From positions 1-36,228 of the forward strand of contig JABMOQ010000074.1 in assembly GCA_013204045.1 (NCBI GenBank): a stretch of 36,228 nucleotides of DNA, read 5' to 3'. The stretch is from Rhodospirillaceae bacterium. GTDB lineage: Bacteria; Pseudomonadota; Alphaproteobacteria; Rhodospirillales; JABHCV01. Positions 25,793-34,864 of the stretch are shown piece after piece; positions within the stretch are counted from its first letter, which is position 1, and every line of letters begins with the position of its first letter. Under the pieces are notes generated by a model. It had not been told where the DNA came from. It saw only the letters and a list, made by a program, of their open reading frames with translations, and ran no database searches. The position numbers and the translations under genes were made by a program.

Positions 25793-26031
25793 AGGCAAAA
25801 ATTCATGTGACCCTTAAACAGGGCGTCCTCGACCCGCAGGGCAAGGCCGTTCAAAACGCCTTGGGCTCGCTCGGGTTTTCAGGCGTCGAGAGCGTCCGTC
25901 AGGGCAAATACATCGAAATCGACCTGAACGAAACCGATGCTGAACTGGCCAAGGGTGCGGTCGAAGGCATGTGCCAGAAACTGTTGGCCAACACCGTCAT
26001 TGAGAATTATTCCATAGAAATAGCGGACTAG
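25789..26031 (+). CDS. purS: FGAM synthase subunit PurS
   Basis: PurS is the small bridging subunit of the three-part formylglycinamidine ribonucleotide synthase, needed for ammonia transfer from PurQ to PurL. The 80 residues match the family throughout ([56 protein letters not shown]). The GTG start at 25789 is embedded in the purC stop. purQ begins 4 bases after its stop. Confidence 0.96.
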   Translation: MKAKIHVTLKQGVLDPQGKAVQNALGSLGFSGVESVRQGKYIEIDLNETDAELAKGAVEGMCQKLLANTVIENYSIEIAD

Positions 26032-26035
26032 AAAC

Positions 26036-26728
26036 TTGCACGCTTCCGTCATCGTTTTCCCCGGCTCCAACTGCGATCGCGACGTCAAAGTGGCGCTGGC
26101 GGCCAGCATCGGCCATGAACCAGATATGATCTGGCATGGCGACACGGACCTTCCGAAAACCGACCTGATCGTTGTTCCCGGCGGCTTTTCCTACGGCGAC
26201 TACCTGCGTTCCGGTGCCATGGCCGCCCATTCGCCGATCATGCGCGAGGTCGTCAGCCGCGCCAATGCCGGCGTGCCGGTGCTCGGCATTTGTAACGGCT
26301 TTCAGATCCTGACAGAAGCCGGACTGCTGGACGGCGTACTGATGCGCAATGCGAAACTGAAATTTATATGCCGCGATGTGTTCTTGCGGGTCGAACGCAC
26401 CGACACCCTGTTTACCAGTCATTACACCCAGGGACAGGTCATCCGCATCCCCATTGCCCACCATGACGGCAACTTCGAAACCGATAAAGAAACCCTGAAG
26501 CGCCTGGAAGGCGACGGACTGGTGGCCTTTCGCTATTGTGACCAAGGTGGGGATCTTACCATCGAGTCCAATCCCAACGGCTCGATCGCCAGCATCGCCG
26601 GCATCTACAACGAAAAGCGTACCGTTCTCGGCATGATGCCGCACCCGGAACGGCTGGTCGACATGCTACAGGGGGGCACCGACGGCAAGCCGATGTTCGA
26701 CGGGCTAGTGGAGGCTTTGGCCGCCTGA
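26036..26728 (+). CDS. purQ: FGAM synthase subunit PurQ (glutaminase)
   Basis: PurQ is the class I glutamine amidotransferase subunit that supplies ammonia to PurL. The catalytic triad is visible: Cys86 ([15 protein letters not shown]) with His203 and Glu205 ([13 protein letters not shown]). The N-terminus reads [15 protein letters not shown], which aligns from the first residue of the family. The only possible start is TTG 26036, because an in-frame TAG lies 13 bases upstream with no ATG or GTG between. No strong ribosome site is seen, so expression may depend on coupling to purS, which ends 4 bases before. Confidence 0.97.
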   Translation: MHASVIVFPGSNCDRDVKVALAASIGHEPDMIWHGDTDLPKTDLIVVPGGFSYGDYLRSGAMAAHSPIMREVVSRANAGVPVLGICNGFQILTEAGLLDGVLMRNAKLKFICRDVFLRVERTDTLFTSHYTQGQVIRIPIAHHDGNFETDKETLKRLEGDGLVAFRYCDQGGDLTIESNPNGSIASIAGIYNEKRTVLGMMPHPERLVDMLQGGTDGKPMFDGLVEALAA

Positions 26729-26738
26729 GCCTGAAATT

Positions 26739-28928
26739 ATGAGCGAAATTACCCCCGAACAAATTGCCGAACACGGCCTTTCCGAAGATGAATACCAGCA
26801 AGTTCTGGCGATTTTAGGCCGCGCCCCTAATTTAACGGAACTGGGTATCTTTTCGGTCATGTGGTCCGAGCATTGTTCCTACAAATCATCGAAAAAATGG
26901 CTGAAAACCTTGCCGACAGAGGCCCCGTGGGTGATTTGCGGGCCCGGCGAAAACGCCGGCATCATCGATATCGGTGACGGCCATGCCATCATCTTCAAGA
27001 TGGAAAGCCATAACCACCCGAGCTTTATCGAACCCTATCAAGGGGCGGCGACCGGCGTTGGCGGCATCATGCGCGACGTTTTTACCATGGGGGCCAGGCC
27101 CATCGCCAATCTCAATGCCCTCAGGTTCGGGCGCCCGGAACATGCGAAAACAAAACATCTGGTTTCCGGTGTCGTCGCCGGCATCGCCGGATACGGCAAT
27201 TGCATGGGCGTGCCGACGGTCGGCGGCGAATGCGAATTTCACAGCTCATATGACGGCAATATCCTGGTCAACGCCATGACTGTGGGGCTGGCCGAGGCTG
27301 ACAATATTTTCTATTCAGCCGCCGCCGGGATCGGTAATTCGGTTGTTTACGTGGGATCGAAAACCGGCCGCGACGGCATTCATGGTGCGACCATGGCCTC
27401 GACCGAATTCTCAGAGGATTCAGAGGCCAAGCGCCCGACCGTGCAGGTCGGTGACCCGTTCACTGAGAAACTGTTGCTCGAGGCCTGCCTTGAACTGATG
27501 GCCACCGACGCCATCGTTGCCATCCAGGACATGGGGGCGGCAGGGCTGACATCTTCCAGCTTCGAAATGGCCTCGAAGGGCGGTGTCGGCATTGATATGG
27601 ATCTGGACATGGTGCCGCAGCGCGAGGAAAACATGACGGCCTATGAAATGATGCTGTCGGAAAGCCAGGAACGCATGCTGATGGTCCTGAAACCCGGCCG
27701 CGAGGACGAGGCCCGCGTTATTTTCGAGAAATGGGAGCTGGATTTTGCCATCGTCGGCAAACTGACCGATAGCAAGCATATGGTCCTGCGCCACAAGGGC
27801 GAAATCGTCGCCGACTTGCCCATCGATCCGCTGGCTGAGGCCTCGCCAGAGTATGACCGGCCCTGGGTGGAAACACCGAAAGCGGCTGAAATATCCATCG
27901 ATGACGTGGCCGCGCCCAATGATCCGATGGCGGTGCTGGCCAAACTGGTTTCCTGCCCCGATCTGGCCTCGAAGCGCTGGATCTGGGAACAGTACGACCA
28001 CATGGTCATGGCCGATACAGTGCAGCGCCCTGGCGGCGATGCGGCGGTGGTGCGCATCCACGGCACCGGCAAGGCCATCGCCGCAACCAGCGACTGCAGC
28101 CCCCGATACTGCTTCGCTGATCCTTTCGAAGGCGGCAAGCAGGTGGTCGCCGAAGCTTGGCGCAACCTGAATGCCGTCGGCGCCAAACCGCTGGCAATCA
28201 CCGACAACATGAATTTCGGCAATCCGGAACGTCCCGAAATCATGGGCCAGTTCGTCGGCTGCGTAAAAGGCATCGGCGAGGCGTGCACAGCGCTCGACTT
28301 CCCCGTCGTTTCCGGCAACGTGTCGCTTTACAACGAAACCAACGGCCAGGGCATTCTGCCGACCCCAACCATTGGCGGCGTCGGCCTGATGGCTGACGTC
28401 ACCCGCCATGCCGTCGCCGCGTTCACAGGCGAAGGACAAGACATCGTGCTGATCGGCGATACCCTGGGGCATCTGGGACAATCGCTTTATTTGCGCGAGA
28501 TCGAAGGCCGTGAAGAAGGTGCCCCGCCCCCCGTTAATTTGGCGGCCGAACGTAAAAACGGCGATTTCGTCCGTGAGCTCATTGAAGAAGGCCGTATCAA
28601 CCAGTGTCATGATATTTCCGGCGGCGGACTGGGCGTGGCGCTCGCCGAAATGGCCATGGCCGGCGGCATCGGCGCAGACATCATTGTTCCTGATAATGCC
28701 CCGGCCCTGCACGCATGGCTGTTCGGTGAAGATCAGGCACGCTATGTGGTCGTCACCGATGGGGCTGAGGCGACCATCGATGCGGCGGCAAAAGCCGGTA
28801 TTACTGCCAATAAAATCGGCGTTACCGGTGGTCTTAAGTTGACAGTTGAGGGCATTGGCACCATATCGGTGACAGATTTACAAAACGGGCACGAGGGGTG
28901 GCTGCCTGAATATATGTCATCCCCTTGA
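26739..28928 (+). CDS. purL: FGAM synthase subunit PurL (small type)
   Basis: PurL performs the ATP-dependent amidation of FGAR. The 729-residue size is that of the small PurL that works with separate PurS and PurQ, unlike the roughly 1300-residue enterobacterial fusion. Motifs seen include [15 protein letters not shown] (catalytic His45), [54 protein letters not shown] (read from [11 protein letters not shown]) and [21 protein letters not shown] of the second synthetase repeat. It starts 10 bases after purQ. Confidence 0.97.
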   Translation: MSEITPEQIAEHGLSEDEYQQVLAILGRAPNLTELGIFSVMWSEHCSYKSSKKWLKTLPTEAPWVICGPGENAGIIDIGDGHAIIFKMESHNHPSFIEPYQGAATGVGGIMRDVFTMGARPIANLNALRFGRPEHAKTKHLVSGVVAGIAGYGNCMGVPTVGGECEFHSSYDGNILVNAMTVGLAEADNIFYSAAAGIGNSVVYVGSKTGRDGIHGATMASTEFSEDSEAKRPTVQVGDPFTEKLLLEACLELMATDAIVAIQDMGAAGLTSSSFEMASKGGVGIDMDLDMVPQREENMTAYEMMLSESQERMLMVLKPGREDEARVIFEKWELDFAIVGKLTDSKHMVLRHKGEIVADLPIDPLAEASPEYDRPWVETPKAAEISIDDVAAPNDPMAVLAKLVSCPDLASKRWIWEQYDHMVMADTVQRPGGDAAVVRIHGTGKAIAATSDCSPRYCFADPFEGGKQVVAEAWRNLNAVGAKPLAITDNMNFGNPERPEIMGQFVGCVKGIGEACTALDFPVVSGNVSLYNETNGQGILPTPTIGGVGLMADVTRHAVAAFTGEGQDIVLIGDTLGHLGQSLYLREIEGREEGAPPPVNLAAERKNGDFVRELIEEGRINQCHDISGGGLGVALAEMAMAGGIGADIIVPDNAPALHAWLFGEDQARYVVVTDGAEATIDAAAKAGITANKIGVTGGLKLTVEGIGTISVTDLQNGHEGWLPEYMSSP

Positions 28929-28961
28929 TATTGTTTATTTATTTTCCTAGGAACTAAAACC

Positions 28962-29201
28962 ATGGCCATGGAAGCCACCGAAATAGAACGCATGATCAAG
29001 GAAGCCATGCCGGATGCAGAAATCACCATCGAGGACCTGCGCGGTGACGGTGACCATTATTCGGCGAGTATCGTTTCGGGGGCATTTGAAGGAAAATCCC
29101 GCGTTCAACAACACCAGATGGTCTATGACGCATTACAAGGAAAAATGGGCGGTGAACTGCATGCTCTGGCCCTGAAAACCGGGACGCCAGGCGGCGCCTA
29201 A
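28962..29201 (+). CDS. bolA: BolA family protein (YrbA/IbaG type)
   Basis: The 79 residues form a single BolA domain: MEATEIERMIKEAMPDAEITIEDLRGDGDHYSASIVS, then FEGKSRVQQHQMVYDALQGKMGGELHALALKT. The conserved His in the RVQQHQMVY helix is the cluster ligand known from BolA-glutaredoxin complexes. Next to the CGFS glutaredoxin 25 bases downstream, a joint role in iron-sulfur or iron-sensing traffic is well supported by family knowledge. The start is ATG 28962, or ATG 28968 two codons on. It follows purL by 33 bases. Confidence 0.94.
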   Translation: MAMEATEIERMIKEAMPDAEITIEDLRGDGDHYSASIVSGAFEGKSRVQQHQMVYDALQGKMGGELHALALKTGTPGGA

Positions 29202-29226
29202 TACTTACAGAATAAGGAATATCAAA

Positions 29227-29562
29227 ATGAGCGACAACCCCGCATTCGACCGTATCAAAAGTGAAACCAGTGAGTCAGACGTCGTCCTGTTCATGAAGGG
29301 CACACCGATGTTCCCGCAATGCGGTTTTTCCGCCGCCGTCGTCGGCGCGCTTACCCAGATGCAGGTCAAATTCAAGGGTATCAATGTCCTTGAGGACGCG
29401 GAAATTCGCGAAGGCATCAAAGATTTTTCCAACTGGCCGACGATCCCCCAGCTTTACGTGAAGGGTGAATTTGTCGGTGGGTGCGATATCGTAAAGGAAA
29501 TGTACGAAACCGGCGAACTTCAAAAAATGTTCGACGACAAGAGCATCGAGTACGCTGCTTAA
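29227..29562 (+). CDS. grxD: Monothiol glutaredoxin (CGFS type, Grx4)
   Basis: The 111-residue protein has the monothiol site Cys32-Gly-Phe-Ser in KGTPMFPQCGFSAAVVGAL, followed by FSNWPTIPQLYVKGEFVGGCDIVKEM. CGFS glutaredoxins bind a [2Fe-2S] cluster with glutathione, deliver it to target proteins, and form heterodimers with BolA, encoded just upstream. TAAGGA lies about 6 bases before the ATG. An intrinsic terminator 28 bases after the stop closes the purine-bolA-grxD run. Confidence 0.97.
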   Translation: MSDNPAFDRIKSETSESDVVLFMKGTPMFPQCGFSAAVVGALTQMQVKFKGINVLEDAEIREGIKDFSNWPTIPQLYVKGEFVGGCDIVKEMYETGELQKMFDDKSIEYAA

Positions 29563-29589
29563 GATTTCTGGCAGCAAATGGATTTAGAA

Positions 29590-29630
29590 AAGGCCGCCCC
29601 GGCTTAATTGCAGGGGCGGCCTTAGTTTTT
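29590..29630 (+). terminator. Intrinsic terminator after grxD
   Basis: AAGGCCGCCCC (29590-29600) pairs with GGGGCGGCCTT (29613-29623), an 11-bp perfect GC-rich stem with a 12-base loop. It is followed by AGTTTTT. It ends the transcript running through purL, bolA and grxD. Confidence 0.88.
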
Positions 29631-29696
29631 CCCCCTGTTATCCTGAATTTTGCTCTATTAGTCTTCAACAGATATTTGATTTCCGGGAGCTGAATA

Positions 29697-31313
29697 GTGA
29701 CGCCTTCCAAGCTGTTTAAGGAATTGTGCAACCTGCCTCGCTTTCGGCTCGTCACCTTGTTGGCGCTGCCGGTGGTTTTTATGACCGTCTCGATGCTGAT
29801 GCGCCATAGTGCCGGCCCTTTCTGGCTGTGGTCGAATCTTGACCCGGATTACTGGTATCTGATCGATTCACTTAACATGGTCAATGGTCACTGGCCGCTG
29901 CACATTGCCCATCCCGGGACCACGGTTCAATTGATCGGCGCCCTTTTCATAAAGGCGATGCATCCCCTTACCTCTACCGATGAGATCAACCGGCTGGTGC
30001 TCACAAATCCGGAGCTATATTTGCCCCTCATCGGTCGCGTATTTATAACCCTCAATACCTTCGCCTTAATATTTGTTGGCTTGACGGGATATTTAGTATT
30101 TCGCGACCTGACCGCCGCATTACTGCTTCAGATGGGGCCATTCCTGTCGAAACTGATCTTCAAGTGGTCGCTTCATGTCTCACCAGAACCGTTGCTGGTA
30201 ACGACGGTTATCGCAATCTCCATCGTTACCGTGCTGGCCCTTCGGGAAGGGCAGCTTGAAAAAAATAGCACCCGATATGCCCTGGCCTTCGCTGTTATCG
30301 CCGGCTTTGGCATGGCGACGAAAGTGACATCGGCAGGCCTCTACCTGCTGCCAATTGCCCTTCTTTGGAACCTTCGCGCAAATGCCCTCTACGCCGTCAT
30401 GGCCGTCATCGCGATCATCTTCTTCACCCTTCCTGCCGCCGGATCGTACGGAATGATCATTGACAGGCTGTCCATGATTTCATCGTCCAGCGGATTCCAC
30501 GGCGGCGGTCCACAGACATTTATCGACTTCAGCACCTATCCAAGAAATCTGATACGGGTATCGAGCCGACCGATGTTCTTTGTTGTCCTTTTAGTCGGCC
30601 TTGGACTGGTTGTGGCCGTGTTCAGGAAATGCCGCAGCGAGGGCCGCCCCTTCCCGGTTGTCGGGCGGGCAATGGCCGGACTATGCCTGAGCTTTGTCGG
30701 TCAGGCCATGCTGGTCGCCAAGCACCCGGCCGGGCATTATATGGTGCCGGCGCTGGTTGCCAGTGCTTTGGGGCTTACATTGATATATCAGTTATCGAAG
30801 GAACTGCTTTTATCTGACGGAACCGGACTGAAAAGGCTGCGTCGGGGATTTACTCTTTTGCTGTTAATCTTGATCGCGGCGCAAAGCAATTCCCTGTGGG
30901 GGCTGAACAAGCAATTCACAGATCGCACTGCCAAAGTCGCCACCATCGATGAAACCCCCTATGGGCAATGCGCACGTATTTATTTCTGGCCGGCATCCCA
31001 TCCGCTGTACGCCCTGTTCATGGGCAGCTGGAACGCCAAGTATTCCTTTGCCGAAACCCTGGATGCCCTCTTCCCCGACAAATCGGTAATGTATTTCACC
31101 AATGACGGTGAATTGCATGGACTGCAAGGCCTGCGCGATCCCAACGCCCTGCCGGAACAGTATTCCTGCATTTACGCCCGCGGTGAACGCCCGGATGGGT
31201 CGCTGAAAATATTGAATGACGCCTTTTCCGCCTACCCGGTCAAAGGCCGCTGTCAGAACGGCCATGAAGCGGTTTTTACCTGGGGCCTCGATTGCCGAGA
31301 TAAACAAAAATAA
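29697..31313 (+). CDS. Polytopic membrane protein, GT-C glycosyltransferase-like
   Basis: The 538 residues start at GTG 29697 with GGGAG 8 bases upstream. A first membrane segment (about 17-37) is followed by a loop with DPDYWYLIDSLNMVNGHWPLHIAHPGTT (49-75). About eight or nine further hydrophobic segments run to about residue 405. This layout, with acidic residues in the first outer loop, resembles GT-C enzymes (PMT/ArnT type) that use polyprenyl-phosphate sugars, but I recognise no specific family. The soluble C-terminus (about 415-538) has four cysteines (425, 491, 519, 533) that could form two periplasmic disulfides. It stands alone between two terminators, so it is probably a monocistronic unit. 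Confidence 0.75.
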   Translation: MTPSKLFKELCNLPRFRLVTLLALPVVFMTVSMLMRHSAGPFWLWSNLDPDYWYLIDSLNMVNGHWPLHIAHPGTTVQLIGALFIKAMHPLTSTDEINRLVLTNPELYLPLIGRVFITLNTFALIFVGLTGYLVFRDLTAALLLQMGPFLSKLIFKWSLHVSPEPLLVTTVIAISIVTVLALREGQLEKNSTRYALAFAVIAGFGMATKVTSAGLYLLPIALLWNLRANALYAVMAVIAIIFFTLPAAGSYGMIIDRLSMISSSSGFHGGGPQTFIDFSTYPRNLIRVSSRPMFFVVLLVGLGLVVAVFRKCRSEGRPFPVVGRAMAGLCLSFVGQAMLVAKHPAGHYMVPALVASALGLTLIYQLSKELLLSDGTGLKRLRRGFTLLLLILIAAQSNSLWGLNKQFTDRTAKVATIDETPYGQCARIYFWPASHPLYALFMGSWNAKYSFAETLDALFPDKSVMYFTNDGELHGLQGLRDPNALPEQYSCIYARGERPDGSLKILNDAFSAYPVKGRCQNGHEAVFTWGLDCRDKQK

Positions 31314-31346
31314 AAAAGGCGACCCCTTTGCGGGAGCCGCCTTTTT
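31313..31346. terminator. Bidirectional terminator between membrane protein gene and rpsD
   Basis: AAAAAGGCG (31313-31321) pairs with CGCCTTTTT (31338-31346), extended by CCC/GGG inside around a short loop with small mismatches. The A-tract before and T-tract after make it work in both directions. It ends the plus-strand membrane gene directly at its stop, and the minus-strand rpsD transcript 24 bases after the rpsD stop. Confidence 0.85.
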
Positions 31347-31369
31347 CGTATTCCGGTTTTCCGGTTCGC

Positions 31370-31984
31370 TTAACGCGAATAAAATTCGATGACCAGATTT
31401 GGTTCCATCTGCACCGGATACGGCACGTCGGCCAAAATCGGCTGACGAATGAAGGTGCCCTTCATTTTTTTCATATCCACGTTTAGATAATCCGGAATAT
31501 CACGTTCCGGCGATTCGCGGGCCTCGAGGACAATCGGAATATCGCGGGATTTTTCGCGAATTTCAACTTCATCGCCCTCAGAAACAAGATAGGACGCGAT
31601 GTTGACCTTTTTACCGTTAACTTTGATATGGCCGTGATTGACGAACTGACGAGCCGCGAAAACGGTCGGCACGAATTTCATACGGTAGATAACCGCATCA
31701 AGGCGGCGTTCCAGAATACCGATCAGGTTTTCCGACGTATCGCCACGGCGACGTACGGCCTCGGCGTAATAACGGCGGAACTGCTTTTCGGTAATGTTGC
31801 CGTAGTAGCCCTTCAGTTTCTGCTTGGCCATCAGCTGGGTGCCATAATCGGTCTCTTTACGGCGGCGCTGACCATGCTGTCCGGGGCGCGTTTCACGGGT
31901 GTTGATGGGGCTTTTCGGGCGACCCCACAGATTGACGCCGAGGCGTCGATCAATCTTGTATTTCGAACTCGTTCTTTTGCTCAT
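31370..31984 (-). CDS. rpsD: 30S ribosomal protein S4
   Basis: S4 is a primary 16S rRNA-binding protein that nucleates assembly of the 30S body. The 204 residues start [20 protein letters not shown], contain [19 protein letters not shown] and the S4 RNA-binding domain ([31 protein letters not shown]), and end LVIEFYSR. There are no zinc-binding cysteines, so this is the cysteine-free form. The gene stands alone rather than in the alpha operon with rpoA, which is usual for alphaproteobacteria. It has its own promoter and a palindrome in the upstream region, and a terminator after the stop. Confidence 0.98.
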   Translation of the reverse strand: MSKRTSSKYKIDRRLGVNLWGRPKSPINTRETRPGQHGQRRRKETDYGTQLMAKQKLKGYYGNITEKQFRRYYAEAVRRRGDTSENLIGILERRLDAVIYRMKFVPTVFAARQFVNHGHIKVNGKKVNIASYLVSEGDEVEIREKSRDIPIVLEARESPERDIPDYLNVDMKKMKGTFIRQPILADVPYPVQMEPNLVIEFYSR

Positions 31985-32065
31985 TTTCTACTCACTCGTT
32001 TACCGGTTGTTATTGTCCCAATAGGCACCATCCACCCTATGAGGCGACTGGCACGGGGCACTTTT

Positions 32066-32121
32066 GGCCCTCATTCTTGGGAGTAAGGGCCGGAATATAC
32101 GCATCCGTCCCCAAAAGGCAA
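32066..32121 (-). promoter_or_regulatory. rpsD promoter with palindrome near the predicted start
   Basis: On the minus strand TTGCCT (32121-32116) and TATATT (32099-32094) are separated by 16 bases, a good sigma-70 pair. Predicted transcription starts at about 32088-32086. A 26-base palindrome at 32066-32091, two 11-base arms around a CCAA loop with one C-A mismatch and one G-U pair in RNA form, begins two bases after the -10 box and spans this start. Neither orientation has a U-run, so it is not a normal terminator. It could be an operator or a 5' hairpin. The rpsD ATG is about 82 bases further on. Confidence 0.6.
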
Positions 32122-32155
32122 GGGTAAACGTCGGAAATACCTGATTCCAGCCCCG

Positions 32156-32719
32156 TCAGGAGGGGTCGAGCTCGGTATCCCAATACAGAAAATCGCGCCA
32201 GCTTTCGTGTAAGTGGTTGGGCGGGAAGGCGCGGCCGTTTTCCAACAGCTCGAAGGGGCTTGGCCGGGATGGCATACGAAGCGGATAAACCCCGGATTCC
32301 TTGGGCAGACGATGGCCCTTGCTCAGGTTACACGGCGAGCAGGCGGTGACCACGTTGTTCCACAACGTCGCCCCGCCCTTGGAACGGGGCGTCACATGAT
32401 CAAAGGTCAGATCCTCGGCCTGGAAGGCTTTGCCGCAATACTGACAGGCGAAGCTGTCACGCAGGAACACATTGAACCGGGTAAACGCCGGATTGCGGGC
32501 AATCGGCACATAATCCTTCAGGGAAATGACGCTCGGCAGCTGCATTTCCAGAGTCGGTGAATGAACCACTTGTTCGTATTCTGAAACGACATTTACGCGG
32601 CTCATGAACACCGCCTTGACCGTATCCTGCCACGACCACAGAGACAGCGGAAAGTAGCTCAACGGCCGGAAGTCGGCGTTGAGAACCAGGGCCGGGTAGC
32701 GTTCGAAAGCTGCGGACAC
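32156..32719 (-). CDS. HNH endonuclease family protein
   Basis: The 187 residues include an N-terminal part (YPALVLNADFRPLSYFPLSLWSWQDTVKAVF) typical of the widespread stand-alone HNH proteins. The HNH core is FACQYCGKAFQAEDLTFDHVTPRSKGGATLWNNVVTACSPCN: two CxxC zinc pairs, the Asp-His of the first catalytic strand, and the Asn. These chromosomal HNH proteins are found in many bacteria and their DNA target and role are not established; no restriction or toxin partner is nearby. The start is a GTG at 32719 with GGGAG about 9 bases upstream, because the upstream frame lacks ATG. Confidence 0.93.
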   Translation of the reverse strand: MSAAFERYPALVLNADFRPLSYFPLSLWSWQDTVKAVFMSRVNVVSEYEQVVHSPTLEMQLPSVISLKDYVPIARNPAFTRFNVFLRDSFACQYCGKAFQAEDLTFDHVTPRSKGGATLWNNVVTACSPCNLSKGHRLPKESGVYPLRMPSRPSPFELLENGRAFPPNHLHESWRDFLYWDTELDPS

Positions 32720-32787
32720 CTCATTTACTCCCTCAATCGTGAGGAAAGGATACTACATGTTGTGGGCGATGCAACACCCCTGCCCCC

Positions 32788-33447
32788 CTAGCCGAGCACC
32801 CGGCCTAGGAAATTCTGCCCCAGACGGATGCATTCTTCGTCGATGCCATGGGGCAGGCCGGGACGGATATGGGATTCGACGTCAATGCCGACCGATTCAA
32901 GGCCGTGAACGGCGTCGGGCAGTGCGGCCACCGGCAGCACCGGGTCGGCGTCGCCGTGGGTCAGCAACACCGGCGGACGGGATTTTATTTCCGACGCCAG
33001 CAAGTCCGCACCGACCAGCATGCCGGAATAGCCGATAATCCCGGCCAATTGCCTTTCCCGCCTTAGCCCGACATACAGCGACATCATGGTGCCTTGGGAA
33101 AAGCCGATCAGCACCAGTTTGTCCTCGCTAAGACCGGTTTCGGTCAATTGATCGTCGATAAACTTGTTCAGTATGGGAGCCGCCGACATAGCCCCTTCGA
33201 GCCGAGCCTTGGGGCTGGAATCCTGCAAGGAGAACCATTGATAGCCGACGGGAGCCATATCGAAGCCGAAAGGCGCGTTCGGTGAGACAAACCGGGCATC
33301 GGGTAATACAGCCTGAAAATGCGGCGCCAGACCGATCAGGTCGTTGCCGTCCGAGCCCAGACCATGCAACAGCAGCACCAATTGTTTCGGCGCCGCCCCG
33401 GAAGCGGGGGCCAGAACCGGGCCGGCAAGAGTTGGCAGATCAGACAC
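32788..33447 (-). CDS. Alpha/beta hydrolase (phospholipase/carboxylesterase family)
   Basis: The 219-residue cytosolic esterase shows the oxyanion region LLLHGLGSDGNDLIGLAP, nucleophile Ser117 in LIGFSQGTMMSLYVG, Asp168 in THGDADPVLPVAAL, and His200 in GLPHGIDEECI. The family includes acyl-protein thioesterase-like enzymes; the natural substrate is unknown. It starts with GTG 33447, three bases after the HPP-family gene stop, so the two are probably cotranscribed. Confidence 0.93.
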   Translation of the reverse strand: MSDLPTLAGPVLAPASGAAPKQLVLLLHGLGSDGNDLIGLAPHFQAVLPDARFVSPNAPFGFDMAPVGYQWFSLQDSSPKARLEGAMSAAPILNKFIDDQLTETGLSEDKLVLIGFSQGTMMSLYVGLRRERQLAGIIGYSGMLVGADLLASEIKSRPPVLLTHGDADPVLPVAALPDAVHGLESVGIDVESHIRPGLPHGIDEECIRLGQNFLGRVLG

Positions 33448-33450
33448 AGG

Positions 33451-33960
33451 CTACGATCCCTCGGGCTCATCGATCAGGGGATAGCTCGTCCTTGGCGGTA
33501 GCCGATGCACAACATACGCAATGGCGACCAGGGCAACGGTGCCGAAGAGCATCGGCTCCAGCAGGAACATCGGCCCCGGGTCGCTCAGCATGATCACCAC
33601 TGGCGTTGCCCCGGCCGGCGGATGAGTCAGCCTGAAAGCGACCATCAGCCCGATCACCAGACCAACGGCTAGGGCGACTGCCCACCAATCGGGCGGCAGA
33701 AAAGACCGAAGCCCCAACGTCACCGCCGTCGCCAACATATGTCCGCCGATAACGTTGGCGGGTTGTGACAGCGGGCTTTGCGGCACCCCGAACAGCAACA
33801 CGCAGGACGCCCCGAAGGGGGCAATCAGAAAGGGCTCGGTCGTGACGCTGCCGAGCCAGCCGACGAAACCCATACCGAGCATGGCGCCGATTCCGGCCTT
33901 GAACCAGAAGATGCGTGGGTGGCCCGGCTGATGCCTGCGAATGAATGATTTAATACTCAT
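33451..33960 (-). CDS. HPP family integral membrane protein
   Basis: The 169 residues form about four membrane segments with the family-naming motif in FRLTHPPAGATPVVIML, plus APFGASCVLLFGVPQSPLSQPANVIGGH. HPP proteins have been linked to nitrite transport in chloroplasts and cyanobacteria, but bacterial roles vary, so nitrite is only a possibility. ATG 33960 is preferred: AAGG lies about 6 bases upstream, whereas the frame opens further up at 33978. It is divergent from gluQ with 46 bases between starts. Confidence 0.9.
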   Translation of the reverse strand: MSIKSFIRRHQPGHPRIFWFKAGIGAMLGMGFVGWLGSVTTEPFLIAPFGASCVLLFGVPQSPLSQPANVIGGHMLATAVTLGLRSFLPPDWWAVALAVGLVIGLMVAFRLTHPPAGATPVVIMLSDPGPMFLLEPMLFGTVALVAIAYVVHRLPPRTSYPLIDEPEGS

Positions 33961-34006
33961 GGCCGCCTTTATAACCATTGTCGGACGGGTGTGCTATCAA
34001 TCTTGC

Positions 34007-34864
34007 ATGACAAAACCCTTGCACACCCGCTTTGCCCCCAGCCCGACCGGCCTGCTGCATTTGGGCCATGCCTATTCGGCCCTGTTCACCGCCGAACAGG
34101 CACAGCAAACGGGTGGACGCTTTATTCTGCGTATGGAGGATATTGACCCCGTCCGCTGCCGGGCCGAATTCGAGGACGCCATATATGATGATCTGGCATG
34201 GCTCGGCCTGGAGTGGGAGCAACCGGTGCGGCGGCAGTCGGAACACATGGATGACTACGGCCAGGCGCTGGCGACCCTGGAAGGCATGGGCCTGCTGTAT
34301 CCTTGTTTTTGCACCCGCAAGGAGATCAAGGCCGAGATCGAGCATGCCGCCCACGCCCCCCACCATTCAGGCATCGGCCCGGACGGGCCGCTTTACCCCG
34401 GAACATGCCGTACCCTTTCAGAAGACGACCGCCAGAGCCGCAAGCAGGCCGGGGGTCCCTTCGCGCTGCGTCTCCATATGGAAAAGGCCCGTGCCGCCGC
34501 AAACCACCCGCTTGTCTGGCGCGATCTTGGCCAAGGCGAGATAACGGCCAGCCCTGAAATTTTCGGTGATGTGGTATTGGCCAGAAAAGACACCCCGACC
34601 AGCTATCATCTGGCGGTCACCATCGATGATCATTTGCAGGGCATCACGCTGGTTACCCGCGGCGAAGACCTGCTTCCATCGACCCATGTGCACAGGTTGC
34701 TGCAGGACCTGCTGGGGCTGGACGTTCCCCAATACCGTCACCACGGGCTTATTACCTGCGATGAAGGCAAGCGGCTGGCGAAACGCGATGCATCGCAGAC
34801 CATCCGGGCCCTGCGCGCGGCCGGAAAAAGCCCGGCGGATGTGCGGAAAATGGCCGGACTATAA
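34007..34864 (+). CDS. gluQ: Glutamyl-Q tRNA(Asp) synthetase
   Basis: GluQ-RS activates glutamate and attaches it to queuosine at position 34 of tRNA-Asp. It is a truncated glutamyl-tRNA synthetase without the anticodon domain, and the 285 residues fit that. The class I HIGH motif is HLGH at 18-21 (APSPTGLLHLGHAYSAL). The zinc site Cys100, Cys102, Tyr130 and Cys134 (YPCFCTRKEI, LYPGTCR) is specific to this group, and the KMSKS equivalent is KRLAKRD. ATG 34007 is the family start; the frame extends upstream only into the divergent gene. Its stop overlaps the YtoQ-family stop by 6 bases. Confidence 0.96.
   Translation: MTKPLHTRFAPSPTGLLHLGHAYSALFTAEQAQQTGGRFILRMEDIDPVRCRAEFEDAIYDDLAWLGLEWEQPVRRQSEHMDDYGQALATLEGMGLLYPCFCTRKEIKAEIEHAAHAPHHSGIGPDGPLYPGTCRTLSEDDRQSRKQAGGPFALRLHMEKARAAANHPLVWRDLGQGEITASPEIFGDVVLARKDTPTSYHLAVTIDDHLQGITLVTRGEDLLPSTHVHRLLQDLLGLDVPQYRHHGLITCDEGKRLAKRDASQTIRALRAAGKSPADVRKMAGL

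Noticed and set aside
27420-28712. 430-residue open frame antisense to purL
   Set aside because: It lies wholly opposite a strongly conserved gene, has no recognisable domain or ribosome site, and long antisense frames are common in GC-rich coding DNA.
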